From an uncultured Bacteroidota bacterium (GTDB taxonomy: Bacteria; Bacteroidota; Bacteroidia; Chitinophagales; Chitinophagaceae): a stretch of DNA of 64,000 nucleotides. Both the position numbers and the translations under genes were made by a program. Location of the stretch: assembly GCA_903906365.1 (NCBI GenBank), contig CAIVKC010000040.1, forward strand, positions 1 through 64,000. The letters run 5' to 3'. This document shows positions 52,497 to 61,424 of this stretch, one piece after another; positions within the stretch are counted from its first letter, which is position 1; every line of letters starts with the position of its first letter. Under the pieces are notes generated by a model that saw only the letters and a list, made by a program, of their open reading frames with translations, was not told the DNA's origin and made no database searches.

Positions 52497-54224
52497 CTAC
52501 TTCAAATGCATATCCTCTATGATGCCGGCAATCCTGGCATCGAGCAGGTCTTTCACTTTCTCAAAATCACTGGTACTCTCCAACCTGCTGTTTACGCTGA
52601 AATAGAATTTAATTTTCGGCTCCGTTCCGGAGGGTCTGGCAGAAATCTTGCTGCCGTCTTCCAGAATGAATTGCAGTACATTGGATTTGGGAAGTTTGAT
52701 TTCCCAGCTCTCATTGCGAATCAGGTTCTTTCCAATACCTATTTCGTAATCAAGCAGTTGTACAACCGGTGACCCGTTGATGGTCCTAGGCGGATTACTG
52801 CGGTATGACTCCATCATTTCTGCTATTTCTTTCTGCCCATTCATTCCTTTTTTGGTAATGGAAATCAGGTTTTCTTTAAAAAAACCGTATTGTTTATAGA
52901 GTTCAACCAGCTTTTCATAGAGCGTCCTCCCCTTATTTTTCTCGTAAGCTGCCATTTCGCAAAGCAGGGCAACGGCACTCACTGCATCTTTGTCCCGTAA
53001 TTTTGAACCGATCATTAACCCATAACTTTCCTCTCCGCCTATTACATAATTTTCAGTGGCTTCTTTTTCCTTTATTAGTTCTGCAATCCATTTGAATCCG
53101 GTAAGCACATTGTAGCACTTAATGTTGCTCTGCCGGGCGATTTCATCGATCATATCGGTGGTTACTATGGTCTTAACCACCATGTCATTTTGCTGCGCTA
53201 TACCTTTGGCCTTTCTGGCCTCTATCATGTAATTAAAGGCCAGGGCCGCCGTCTGGTTGCCATTCATCAATACCCAGTTTCCGGAGGTATCACGAACGCC
53301 AATACCCACCCTGTCTGCATCGGGATCCGTACCCAGGAGGATATCCGCTTCCAGTTCCTTGGCTTTTTTCAAACCAATGCTCATCGCTTCACTTTCTTCC
53401 GGATTTGGATAAACAACCGTAGGGAAATTACCATCGGGGGTTGCCTGCTCGTCCACCACATGGACATTACTGAACCCGAACCTGCGTAATACCTCGGGAA
53501 CCAGCTTAATGCCCGTGCCATGGATGGGGGTATATACGATCCTTAAATTATGTTGCTTTTCGATAATTTCCGGATAAACAGACAAACCCTTCACCATGCT
53601 CATGTAGGCCTCATCCACCTCCTTGCCGATCATGGAAATGTTCACTTCCCCTCCGCCCCATTTTACTTCATCCACGGAGGCGATTTTTTCAACCTCCGTA
53701 ATAACATTCTTATCATGAGGGGGTACCAGCTGGCCACCGTCATTCCAATAGGCTTTATAACCATTGTATTCCTTGGGATTATGGGAAGCCGTGCAAACGA
53801 CCCCTCCCTGGCAACCGAGGTGACGAATGGCAAAACTCAGTTCTGGTGTTGGCCTGAGAGACTGAAACAAAAAGACCCGGATTCCATTTGCAGCAAAAAC
53901 TTTCGCGGTGGTTTCGGCAAAAAAAGGACTGTTATTCCTGCTGTCATAGGCAATGGCAACCTTCACCTGTTGTCCGGGGAAGGATTTTTTGAGGTAGTTG
54001 GCATATCCCTGGGTCGCCATGCCAACGGTATATTTGTTGATTCGGTTGGTGCCAACCCCCATTATTCCACGGAGTCCGCCGGTCCCAAATTCCAGGTTCC
54101 GGTAAAAACTCTCAGTCAGTTCCTGGACATTGTCGCGCTGCATGCGCCTGATCTCTTCTTTGGTTTCCTGATCATAGTTACCTTCTAACCAACTATTCAC
54201 TTTGTCCTGAATGGCAGCATCCAT
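52497..54224 (-). CDS. Phospho-sugar mutase (phosphoglucomutase/phosphomannomutase)
   Basis: 575 residues, the length of the bacterial alpha-D-phosphohexomutase branch related to PGM2. Active-site serine Ser147 in TASHNPKEYNG, magnesium loop GTDPDADRVGIGV, sugar-binding GGEESYGLMIG and phosphate-binding RPSGTEPKIKFY are all present. It interconverts glucose-1-phosphate and glucose-6-phosphate (or the mannose or ribose forms), which would feed the GlgC/GlgA pathway at 19.3-22.1 kb. Substrate choice cannot be settled here. Confidence 0.96.
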   Translation of the reverse strand: MDAAIQDKVNSWLEGNYDQETKEEIRRMQRDNVQELTESFYRNLEFGTGGLRGIMGVGTNRINKYTVGMATQGYANYLKKSFPGQQVKVAIAYDSRNNSPFFAETTAKVFAANGIRVFLFQSLRPTPELSFAIRHLGCQGGVVCTASHNPKEYNGYKAYWNDGGQLVPPHDKNVITEVEKIASVDEVKWGGGEVNISMIGKEVDEAYMSMVKGLSVYPEIIEKQHNLRIVYTPIHGTGIKLVPEVLRRFGFSNVHVVDEQATPDGNFPTVVYPNPEESEAMSIGLKKAKELEADILLGTDPDADRVGIGVRDTSGNWVLMNGNQTAALAFNYMIEARKAKGIAQQNDMVVKTIVTTDMIDEIARQSNIKCYNVLTGFKWIAELIKEKEATENYVIGGEESYGLMIGSKLRDKDAVSAVALLCEMAAYEKNKGRTLYEKLVELYKQYGFFKENLISITKKGMNGQKEIAEMMESYRSNPPRTINGSPVVQLLDYEIGIGKNLIRNESWEIKLPKSNVLQFILEDGSKISARPSGTEPKIKFYFSVNSRLESTSDFEKVKDLLDARIAGIIEDMHLK

Positions 54225-54451
54225 ATTTTTTTAGATTTGATTTATGGGAGGGTTAATACGCTAATGACGGACTAATATCGGTAAGATTGGGAATATTATC
54301 AAATCTGCCCAAAAAGTTATATTTCTTCGGCCAGTTTACCCTTTACCGAACGCCCAGCCAACTTATCTAATGTGAAATTTCAAATAATTCTTAATAAGAC
54401 CTTGCTAATGTATATTTTGTATTAATATAATTTGTACATTTAACCTACCCA

Positions 54452-54483
54452 TTAGTTATACTTCCTGGTGAAACTATAACTAA
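54452..54483. promoter_or_regulatory. Operator-like inverted repeat
   Basis: Perfect 9-bp arms TTAGTTATA and TATAACTAA with a 14-base spacer, about 23 bp centre-to-centre, compatible with a dimeric regulator on one DNA face. It sits 83 bases upstream of the GYF-domain gene. Confidence 0.4.
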
Positions 54484-54503
54484 GTGTTCACAAAAACAGG
54501 TTG

Positions 54504-54511
54504 TACATTTG
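54504..54511 (+). promoter_or_regulatory. -7 box TACATTTG before the GYF-domain gene
   Basis: Exact match to TAnnTTTG, 54 bases upstream of the ATG at 54566. No clear -33 TTTG at normal spacing. Confidence 0.4.
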
Positions 54512-54565
54512 ATATAATCCTTCCTACCCTCCCGAAAGTCATTTTACACCTCTCAAACAGATCAG

Positions 54566-55912
54566 ATGTCCACGTATTTATTATTAAGGGATAATAAGCA
54601 GCATGGCCCCTTGAGCCTGGAAGAAATGAAAGCAAAAGGATTAAAGGCCTATGACCTCGTATGGGTGGAAGGAAAAAGTGCCGCTTGGCGTTATCCGGGA
54701 GAGGTGGAAGAACTCAAACCTTTTGCCCCTGCTGTAGTGGAGCAGCCTTTTGACAGATTCTTTAAAAAGCCTGCCCCGTCAGAAGACAGGATGCCGGATG
54801 CTGAAAAGCAACCTGCCCTTGCCCAAAAGCCCCGTGCCCAAAGCCAGGAAACCGGACAGGTTACCCTACCGCCCACCAAAAAGAATATTTATGTGACCCT
54901 ACCCGCCGCCTACACTTCCGCAGGTGTAAGGGAATCAGTCAAAGAGGTTGACTTTTCCCGGCAAAATACGAGTGCCCCTGCCGGTCAAATTCAACGGGAA
55001 GCCGACCCCGGACAAAGGCCGCCTGAGCAAAGCATCCTGGCCAACGGCTATACCGCGACAGCTGCAGCCCCTTACCAACATGTCTCTCATCCAGGCAACC
55101 CACCCGCGGTCCTGCGTTTTGGGGCCACCCGCATCGAACTGGACCGGGCCGGAAAAACGGTTCTCCTTGCTGCGGTCGTACTAATCCTGGTCGGGATGGG
55201 TATACTCATTGGCCTCCAGATCAACAACCGGCCGATTCCATCCGACAAGAGTAACGACGTTCCGGCAAGGGTCCAACCGCTCGGGTCCAACCTCACAACC
55301 AACTATTCCCCCGATAATACCCTTCCCCCTGCCTCCCAGCCTGGCGAAGGGGGAAATGGAACCGGTGAAGATCCGGCCTTGCCCGGCCTGAATCATTCAG
55401 GAGCTTTGGCTGCCGCTTCAGCCCGGAAAACACCCGTCGAAAAATTAAAAAACCAGGCCTCCAAACCCAAAGATGAAATGAAGGTGGCCCAGCCCTCCCC
55501 CCCGGTAAAGCTTGATTCTGCATCCAACCTGACAGAATCGGCCGCCCCCCGGCGCGAAGCCATTCATCGCTCGGACAACAATAATGATAAAGACATCAAG
55601 GGAATCAGCCTGTTTAGCCTGGTTGGGGTATCAACTGGTAAATACACGGTGGGAACTTTTGGTGGCATTTCTGACCTGCAGGTGACAGTCACCAACAGGT
55701 CGCCGCATCCACTGGACCTGGTGGTGGTAGAAATACAGTATATCCAGGCCAATAAGAAAATATTTAAGACCGAGAACCTCTATTTTCGAAATATCGGGCC
55801 CGGTTCGGCACTGATGCAGGAAGCCCCAAAATCTCCCCGGGGAATCAGAATAGAATACAAAGTCACCCTCATCAATACCAAGGATTCGGGATTATCCTAT
55901 TCCAGTTTCTAA
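54566..55912 (+). CDS. GYF_2-domain membrane protein
   Basis: 448 residues. The N-terminal GYF_2 (DUF4339) domain (about 3-55, YLLLRDNKQHGPLSLEEMKAKGL, VWVEGKSAAWRY) is a peptide-binding module, presumably cytoplasmic. A long Pro/Gln/Ala-rich linker follows, then one membrane helix (residues 199-220, VLLAAVVLILVGMGILIGL) and a second low-complexity stretch. The C-terminal 100 residues form a compact domain (GTFGGISDLQVTVTNRSPHPLDLVVVEIQYI). The layout suggests a scaffold with one domain inside and one outside the membrane. Function unknown. Confidence 0.85.
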   Translation: MSTYLLLRDNKQHGPLSLEEMKAKGLKAYDLVWVEGKSAAWRYPGEVEELKPFAPAVVEQPFDRFFKKPAPSEDRMPDAEKQPALAQKPRAQSQETGQVTLPPTKKNIYVTLPAAYTSAGVRESVKEVDFSRQNTSAPAGQIQREADPGQRPPEQSILANGYTATAAAPYQHVSHPGNPPAVLRFGATRIELDRAGKTVLLAAVVLILVGMGILIGLQINNRPIPSDKSNDVPARVQPLGSNLTTNYSPDNTLPPASQPGEGGNGTGEDPALPGLNHSGALAAASARKTPVEKLKNQASKPKDEMKVAQPSPPVKLDSASNLTESAAPRREAIHRSDNNNDKDIKGISLFSLVGVSTGKYTVGTFGGISDLQVTVTNRSPHPLDLVVVEIQYIQANKKIFKTENLYFRNIGPGSALMQEAPKSPRGIRIEYKVTLINTKDSGLSYSSF

Positions 55913-56047
55913 GTGGAATTTAGGCGGGCCTTTTGGGATGTTATGAAATTTTCATTTATCTTTGGCACGCCTATTGGAACATCGCTCTGATTACTTGCCA
56001 GTTCTCTATTATCCCTCATCGTACTGTTTAACTCTCAAAATTTTCTT

Positions 56048-56069
56048 ACATTATATTTTGATATAATGT
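56048..56069. promoter_or_regulatory. Perfect palindrome upstream of the 104-residue protein gene
   Basis: Arms ACATTATAT and ATATAATGT with a 4-base TTTG spacer, 53 bases before the ATG. It may be a repressor operator overlapping the promoter, or an RNA hairpin. Confidence 0.4.
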
Positions 56070-56121
56070 GTAGGTAAGTTTTGCCAGTATGATTCGTATA
56101 ATAATAATAAATTAACCAACT

Positions 56122-56436
56122 ATGAAAATGGGATTCGTGCAACTATGCATACTTATTTTAGTCATTTCAGGGTTACACGCTCTGAAAATCCAGCGAACGG
56201 CCACTATAAAAGGGGTTGTTTTACCCGAAAATAAAGTAAAGGATATTTGGGTGGTACAAGGCCGGGATTCCACGGAAGTTTCTACAGAAGAAGGCACATT
56301 TAACGTAAATGTCCGGCCAGGCACCTGGAAATTGATCATATATACTACCCAAGGATTGCGCCAGTACAAGGAACTGGACAATATCGAAACACTGGAAGGC
56401 AAAAAAATAGACCTTGGCACAATCTCCCTGGATTAA
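56122..56436 (+). CDS. Small exported protein with a carboxypeptidase-regulatory-like fold
   Basis: 104 residues with a hydrophobic N-terminus (MGFVQLCILILVISGLHA) fitting a signal peptide. The remainder (ATIKGVVLPENKVKDIWVVQGRDSTEVSTEEGTFNVNVRPGTWKLIIYTTQG) fits a single beta-sandwich of the CarboxypepD_reg/transthyretin-like kind common in Bacteroidota outer-membrane proteins. Here it stands alone. Function unknown. Confidence 0.65.
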   Translation: MKMGFVQLCILILVISGLHALKIQRTATIKGVVLPENKVKDIWVVQGRDSTEVSTEEGTFNVNVRPGTWKLIIYTTQGLRQYKELDNIETLEGKKIDLGTISLD

Positions 56437-56543
56437 ATAGGTCTCTGTTGGGAAATAACCACCCCCTGGCTGGCACTAAAATACCCGCTTGTTACGCCTC
56501 CGCTTCCTAGGATTGGCCCTGATTCTGTATCTTGTATTTTTAT

Positions 56544-57818
56544 ATGAAAAAGATACTGTTATTTGGTGCGGGTAAATCTGCCACCTGCCTGATTGATTAC
56601 CTGCTGGAGGAAACGGCCCTGCGTGGCTGGGAGTTCTTACTGGCGGATGGTAACCTGGAAACAGCACAATCTAAAATAGGCAATGCCCCCCACGCCAAGG
56701 CCTGTGGATTGGAAGTGGAAAATGATCAACAGCGAAATATACTTATCCGGCAGGCCGATATTGTCATATCCCTGCTACCTCCGGCCCTTCATTTCCTGGT
56801 AGCCGGCTCCTGTCTTGAATTTGGCAAAAACCTACTCACGGCATCCTATGTGGATGAAAAGATCCAAGCCCTCGGTCCGGAAATCCTAAAAAAACAACTG
56901 CTATTTCTTTGCGAAATGGGCCTGGATCCCGGCATCGACCACATGAGCGCGGTTGAACTCATTGAACGGATTAAAAACCAGGGTGGCCGGATTCATTCGT
57001 TCAAATCCCATACCGGTGGATTGGTGGCACCCGAAGACGACAATAACCCCTGGCACTATAAAATAAGCTGGAATCCCAGGAATGTGGTTCTTGCAGGCAG
57101 TGCCGGCGCGGTTTACCGGGAAAACCAGCAAACCAAAACCATACCTTATCAGGATATATTCAATACTTGCACAGAGGTGCATATACCGGGACTGGGCGCT
57201 CTGGCCTACTATCCCAACAGGGATTCACTGGGTTATATTCCCGTATATGCCCTACAGGAGGCTGATACCTTCATACGAACGACACTTAGGTATCCCGAGT
57301 TCTGTACCGCCTGGAACCAATTGGTCAAAGCAGGGCTGACTGATGAAAAGAAGGCCCCCGATCCCCATGCCCGCAATATAAAACAATGGTCGGCCCCGGT
57401 CCTTCCCTGGGTGAATGAAACCAATAGGGCACAGCTTGCGTTCCTGGGATTATTTGAAGACAGCCCCCTTCCCCAACAGGCAAAGTCCAATGCCGATATT
57501 CTGCAATACCTGCTGGAAACCAGACTTGCCATGCAGCCTGACGATAAGGACATGATCGTCATGTTACACGAAATCGATTACACACTGGAAAACGTAACCC
57601 GCTCCCTAAAAAGCGCCCTGATGGTAAAGGGTGAAAACAATATCCGGACAGCCATGGCAAAGACGGTGGGACTGCCCCTGGGTATTGCGGCCATCCAGAT
57701 TCTGCTGGGTGAGATTACTTTGAAGGGGCTTCATATACCCATTCTGCCTGAAATTTACGGACCCGTACTCAAGGAACTTGGACAAAGAGGCATCCGTTTT
57801 AGGGAAGTATTCAGCTGA
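56544..57818 (+). CDS. Saccharopine dehydrogenase-family protein
   Basis: 424 residues from the ATG at 56544. The N-terminus KKILLFGAGKSATCLIDYLL is a Rossmann dinucleotide-binding start. The middle has ADIVISLLPPALHFLVAGSCLEFGKN and CEMGLDPGIDHMSAVELIE, the saccharopine dehydrogenase C-terminal signature GxDPGxDHM. The enzyme either makes or cleaves saccharopine between lysine, 2-oxoglutarate and glutamate; direction (lysine breakdown is most common in bacteria) is not shown by the sequence. Its stop overlaps the end of the convergent gene by 8 bases. Confidence 0.9.
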   Translation: MKKILLFGAGKSATCLIDYLLEETALRGWEFLLADGNLETAQSKIGNAPHAKACGLEVENDQQRNILIRQADIVISLLPPALHFLVAGSCLEFGKNLLTASYVDEKIQALGPEILKKQLLFLCEMGLDPGIDHMSAVELIERIKNQGGRIHSFKSHTGGLVAPEDDNNPWHYKISWNPRNVVLAGSAGAVYRENQQTKTIPYQDIFNTCTEVHIPGLGALAYYPNRDSLGYIPVYALQEADTFIRTTLRYPEFCTAWNQLVKAGLTDEKKAPDPHARNIKQWSAPVLPWVNETNRAQLAFLGLFEDSPLPQQAKSNADILQYLLETRLAMQPDDKDMIVMLHEIDYTLENVTRSLKSALMVKGENNIRTAMAKTVGLPLGIAAIQILLGEITLKGLHIPILPEIYGPVLKELGQRGIRFREVFS

Positions 57819-59136
57819 CTTCAATGAGTTGTTTTCCCAGAAGCCGGTATCCAATGTCCCGGAATACGACTATATATTTTCCCTTCCGCAAAAAGAGCAG
57901 AAAATTCTCTTTATTGGTAGTAATATAAGTCTGATCTGCGGGAATGAGTTGCCCGGGTCCGGCAGCAGTCATTTCACTCTGATAATAGGCCTGTACCAGA
58001 AAGGCTCCCTTACCGGGTGGCTTTATATAGGTAGGTTTGCGCAGTCCATTCAGGGAAAGCCATTCCGGCCTGCCATCCCTATAGGTGGTTGGAGGATGAA
58101 TAATGGCCAGATCATAAGCCTGGTTATTGGCAATATTTACCGGGTCATTCCCCACAAAAGCAACACCGGGGTGGTCAAGCGGGTTTTTTTGCAGAAACTC
58201 CTGGTATAACTTTCTACCGTAAGCCAGATTGCTTTCCTCAGTCATGTCCGTCTGGTCAATGGAGAAAGCGGGGATTTTGGAAATGCGCTGGAAGGCCAAG
58301 GCCATGGGTATGTAGTCATCCCCTAAAGGAATTTTGGCAACATGGCCGTATCCGGCAAGGACCAGAATTTTTGCCGCCGTATCCTTGAGCAAAATACCCT
58401 GAATATGGGCTGCCTGTGCAGAATCACGCTGGGTAAGGGTATGGCGTTCTCCCAGCGTATCCTCATAGGGGACCAATGTAAATCCTGTTTCCAGTGCAAT
58501 GCGCACCAGTTCTCCGGCTACGGGCTCCCTGCAATAATATCCGGAAACTGCGGTTAGCCTGGCCGGAGAAGCAGAGGATGTATTGTTGAGCATTTCCATG
58601 GCCAGGTAGCGGAAACCCTTTTTGTAAAAATCTGCCAGAAGGGAAATGACAAAAGCCCTGTGCAGGGGTTTGTAATGGGCTTCATTAATCATTATTACCC
58701 GGTAATTATTGGCAGCAAATAAAATATATTTCCGGGCATCGGCATACTTGACGTTTTTCCAGGAGGCAACGGTGCGCTCAATTTGTTTTTCCCCAGCAGG
58801 GGTCAGGGTATCGTATCCCAGCAAGGCATATTGCAGTGAACTCTGGTAATCCTCCGTAAAACAAATGGCCTGACTGAGCTGGTCGTAATAACCGGACCTG
58901 CCAAGCTGCCGGCGGAAGGCAGACTCCCCCCGAAATAACTGGTAAAGCGGGTAAAGATAATTTAACTCCTTGCCCCTAAACAGGCTGAGATTTTCCAGGG
59001 TACTGTCAAATCCGGGTGGGGATGAGAGCTTGCAATATTGCTTCAGTTTTTGCAGCTGGGGCACGTTCTGGGCAGATACTGTAAGCAGGACCAGGGCTAG
59101 AATTATGCTGCAAACTGTGCTTCTTATCATCCCCAT
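57811..59136 (-). CDS. Secreted ChaN/EreA-superfamily-like protein
   Basis: 441 residues with a signal peptide (SIILALVLLTVSAQ). The centre shows an INEAHYKPLHRAFVISLLADFYKKG element, then YLAMEML and later ILVLAGYGHVAK. The Glu-Ala-His, Glu and Gly-His arrangement is that of the ChaN/erythromycin-esterase/TIKI superfamily of metal-dependent hydrolases or haem binders. The N-terminal 140 residues are not assigned. It may act on peptides or iron compounds in the periplasm. The assignment rests on motif pattern only. Confidence 0.65.
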   Translation of the reverse strand: MGMIRSTVCSIILALVLLTVSAQNVPQLQKLKQYCKLSSPPGFDSTLENLSLFRGKELNYLYPLYQLFRGESAFRRQLGRSGYYDQLSQAICFTEDYQSSLQYALLGYDTLTPAGEKQIERTVASWKNVKYADARKYILFAANNYRVIMINEAHYKPLHRAFVISLLADFYKKGFRYLAMEMLNNTSSASPARLTAVSGYYCREPVAGELVRIALETGFTLVPYEDTLGERHTLTQRDSAQAAHIQGILLKDTAAKILVLAGYGHVAKIPLGDDYIPMALAFQRISKIPAFSIDQTDMTEESNLAYGRKLYQEFLQKNPLDHPGVAFVGNDPVNIANNQAYDLAIIHPPTTYRDGRPEWLSLNGLRKPTYIKPPGKGAFLVQAYYQSEMTAAGPGQLIPADQTYITTNKENFLLFLRKGKYIVVFRDIGYRLLGKQLIEVS

Positions 59137-59174
59137 TTTATTGCAATGATAGAAAACTGTATGTTAGTGAAACC

Positions 59175-59873
59175 TTAAAGATGATCTTTGAAAAGCATCT
59201 CCCGGAGTGCCAAAAGGCCCAGACTGGCTGGCTGTTGGATTTTTACCAGCCGGGTGGCAGCAGAAGTTTCCGGGATTTTCTTGTCCACTATGAAGGTAGG
59301 AATGCCAGTTGGTACATAATGCAACAGACCGGCAGCCGGATAAACTGCCAGGGAAGTGCCCACGACCACAAAAATATCAGCGCTGCTGACCAAAGGTACC
59401 GCCAGTTCCATCATGGGGACGGGTTCCTCAAACCAGACTATGTGTGGCCTGAGTTGCAATCCGTCAGCGGCAAGATCTCCCAGCCTGATATCGCCCCTGA
59501 TTTCATAGAGCGTCCCGGTATCACCTTCACTGCGCATTTTGAATATTTCCCCATGCAGGTGAAGTACCTGGGTAGAACCAGCCCTCTCATGGAGGTCATC
59601 AATATTCTGGGTAATGATGCGGACATCAAAAAATTTCTCCAGGGCCGCCAGTTCAAAGTGTGCTTTATTGGGTTGGGCCTGCATGACATTTCTCCTGCGT
59701 TCGTTGTAAAACTCCAGCACCAATGCGGGGTTCCTTCGCCAGGCACCGGGTGTTGCCACTTCTCCAATATCGTATCCTTCCCAGAGACCATCACTATCGC
59801 GGAAGGTCTTTAACCCGCTTTCTGCACTGATACCTGCACCCGTGAGAACGACCAGCTTTTTTTTCTTATCCAT
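59175..59873 (-). CDS. Sir2-family NAD-dependent deacylase, zinc-less
   Basis: 232 residues from the ATG at 59873. NAD-binding motifs are GAGISAESGLKTFR (residues 12-25) and TQNIDDLHERAG, with catalytic His107 in LHLHGE. Tyr56 and Arg59 (EFYNERR) are the class III residues that prefer succinyl or malonyl lysine. The CxxC zinc ribbon is absent: the segment after LHGEIFKMRS has no cysteine, a pattern I associate with several Bacteroidota CobB proteins. The motif HIVWFEE differs from the common VWFGE. A protein desuccinylase or demalonylase is likely. Confidence 0.92.
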   Translation of the reverse strand: MDKKKKLVVLTGAGISAESGLKTFRDSDGLWEGYDIGEVATPGAWRRNPALVLEFYNERRRNVMQAQPNKAHFELAALEKFFDVRIITQNIDDLHERAGSTQVLHLHGEIFKMRSEGDTGTLYEIRGDIRLGDLAADGLQLRPHIVWFEEPVPMMELAVPLVSSADIFVVVGTSLAVYPAAGLLHYVPTGIPTFIVDKKIPETSAATRLVKIQQPASLGLLALREMLFKDHL

Positions 59874-60031
59874 AGGCAAAAAAATGCGCGGTGTTGAACT
59901 AGCCCATTACCGGCAAGCAGTTAATTGGACTACCCATTAGCGGGAAAAATCGGCAGCGTCCCTGCGGGTTCCAGACCAGTAACCTAATGCCGGCTAAAAT
60001 CCTGCAATAAACCGGTCAGCCTTCATGGAGG

Positions 60032-60586
60032 CTACCGGATGATGAACTTATAGCCAATGGAGGCATTTACCGCATGAAGTTTATGAGAATAGCTAATGGA
60101 CTGCCTTGTATTGAGGTCTTCGATGTAATTTTTAGCATCATCCGTTCGGATGGGAAGCAGAACGGTGGCTGTCAGATACCCAAATTTTGATTTAAGGGGC
60201 CTGAAATCCACCCCGGCTCCTACGGTAGGTCCGTAGAATAATTTATTGAAATAGGAATATCCTTTGGGTGCTGCCCAGGCATAGTAACCATACATGCCTA
60301 CCACGAAAGGGACAATAGGGGTTACGGATCTGTGAGAAAGGGCCCTGAGTTTAAAACCGACATTATATCCGACACCTGCTACCGCATAACCTACTCCGGC
60401 AAAAACACCCACACTGCGCTGCGGATAATAGATCAGGCTTCCGCCGTATCCACCGAAATCATAACCGGCTCCCACGCCGACTGAAATTTTATCCGGTGCC
60501 AGGGAATCAGTCAAAGTGGACTGGGCAAAAGTATGCAAGGACAAAAAAAAGAAAAAACCCACAAAAATGCACGACAATTTGTTCAT
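60032..60586 (-). CDS. Secreted protein, probably outer-membrane beta-barrel
   Basis: 184 residues with a signal peptide (CIFVGFFFFLSLHTFAQ). Alternating strands rich in Gly and Tyr (VGAGYDFGGYGGSLIYYPQ, then VGVFAGVGYAVAGVGYNVGFK) and a final SIGYKFIIR terminal strand fit a small barrel of eight strands. No known family recognised. Stand-alone gene on the minus strand. Confidence 0.72.
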   Translation of the reverse strand: MNKLSCIFVGFFFFLSLHTFAQSTLTDSLAPDKISVGVGAGYDFGGYGGSLIYYPQRSVGVFAGVGYAVAGVGYNVGFKLRALSHRSVTPIVPFVVGMYGYYAWAAPKGYSYFNKLFYGPTVGAGVDFRPLKSKFGYLTATVLLPIRTDDAKNYIEDLNTRQSISYSHKLHAVNASIGYKFIIR

Positions 60587-60816
60587 AATGTTAAATAATA
60601 TAGCTCAAAAATAACAAGGGCCGACCAGATTAGGGTCCGATGCCCCGTAAATATGTGGTCAAAGATACGGCTTGACTGTCTGATAAGTTGCTTTGGCATA
60701 CGATATTAAATCACCCAATTGGTATGACCAGCCAGGGAAAGGACTGCCAGGCTTGCAGCCGTAAGGAGCTAACCAATATGCTCAAGTCCATTCACGCAAA
60801 TGCCAACCTGCTATTA

Positions 60817-61221
60817 TTATCCGGCCAGTTCCATGATGACCTCCCATTCCTCCTCCGTGACAGGTTGTACAGAAAGCCTTCCCAGCCTTACCAGGGCCAT
60901 TTGGGAAAGTCTTTTATCTTCTTTGATCTGGGAAAGTGTTACCGGGCGCTTCAGTTTCCGAAGCGGCTTGATATCCACAACGACCCAGGCTTCTTCCTCG
61001 GTGGTTGGATCCTGGTAAAATTCCCTGGCCACTTTGGCTATGCCAACAATTTCCAGGCCTTCATTGCTGTGGTAAAACAACACCTCCTCCCCCTTTTTCA
61101 TTGCCTTTAAAAAATTGCGTGCCGCATAATTCCTGACCCCGTCCCAGGTAGCCTTTTTATCTTTTACGAACTGATCCCAACTATATTTAAAGGGTTCTGA
61201 TTTTACCAGCCAATAGGCCAT
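60817..61221 (-). CDS. EVE-domain protein
   Basis: 134 residues from the ATG at 61221. The start MAYWLVKSEPFKYSWDQF is the EVE-domain (PUA-like) signature, then WDGVRNYAARNFLKAMKKGEEVLFYHSN. EVE domains bind modified nucleotides such as methylcytosine, and are found in restriction systems and in stand-alone proteins like this one. No nuclease is nearby, so a free reader of modified nucleic acid is the best guess. The start upstream of this ATG in the longer frame is unlikely. Confidence 0.93.
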   Translation of the reverse strand: MAYWLVKSEPFKYSWDQFVKDKKATWDGVRNYAARNFLKAMKKGEEVLFYHSNEGLEIVGIAKVAREFYQDPTTEEEAWVVVDIKPLRKLKRPVTLSQIKEDKRLSQMALVRLGRLSVQPVTEEEWEVIMELAG

Positions 61222-61424
61222 ATTCGTTTCAATTAATGGATGAATTAATACTGTAAACCTAAACAAAAAACCGCCAACATCTATTGGCCCGGGGGGCAAA
61301 CAAAAAAAAATCGCTTTTAGAAATCCGGGGGGCTACTGTCTGTCGTATCTAGGTTGTTGATTACATGTAACGACCTGTTGTATTATCTAAACCAATTTAT
61401 ATTTTAAAAAAAACAAATAGAATT

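Larger units (their letters stand above)
54225..54565. other. Intergenic region with direct and inverted repeats
   Basis: 341 bases without a gene, AT-rich. It contains two copies of TTGTACATTT (54432-54441 and 54501-54510) flanking a 9-bp inverted repeat (54452-54483). The second copy leads into the -7 box TACATTTG. The region lies between divergent genes (mutase minus, GYF plus). Confidence 0.75.
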
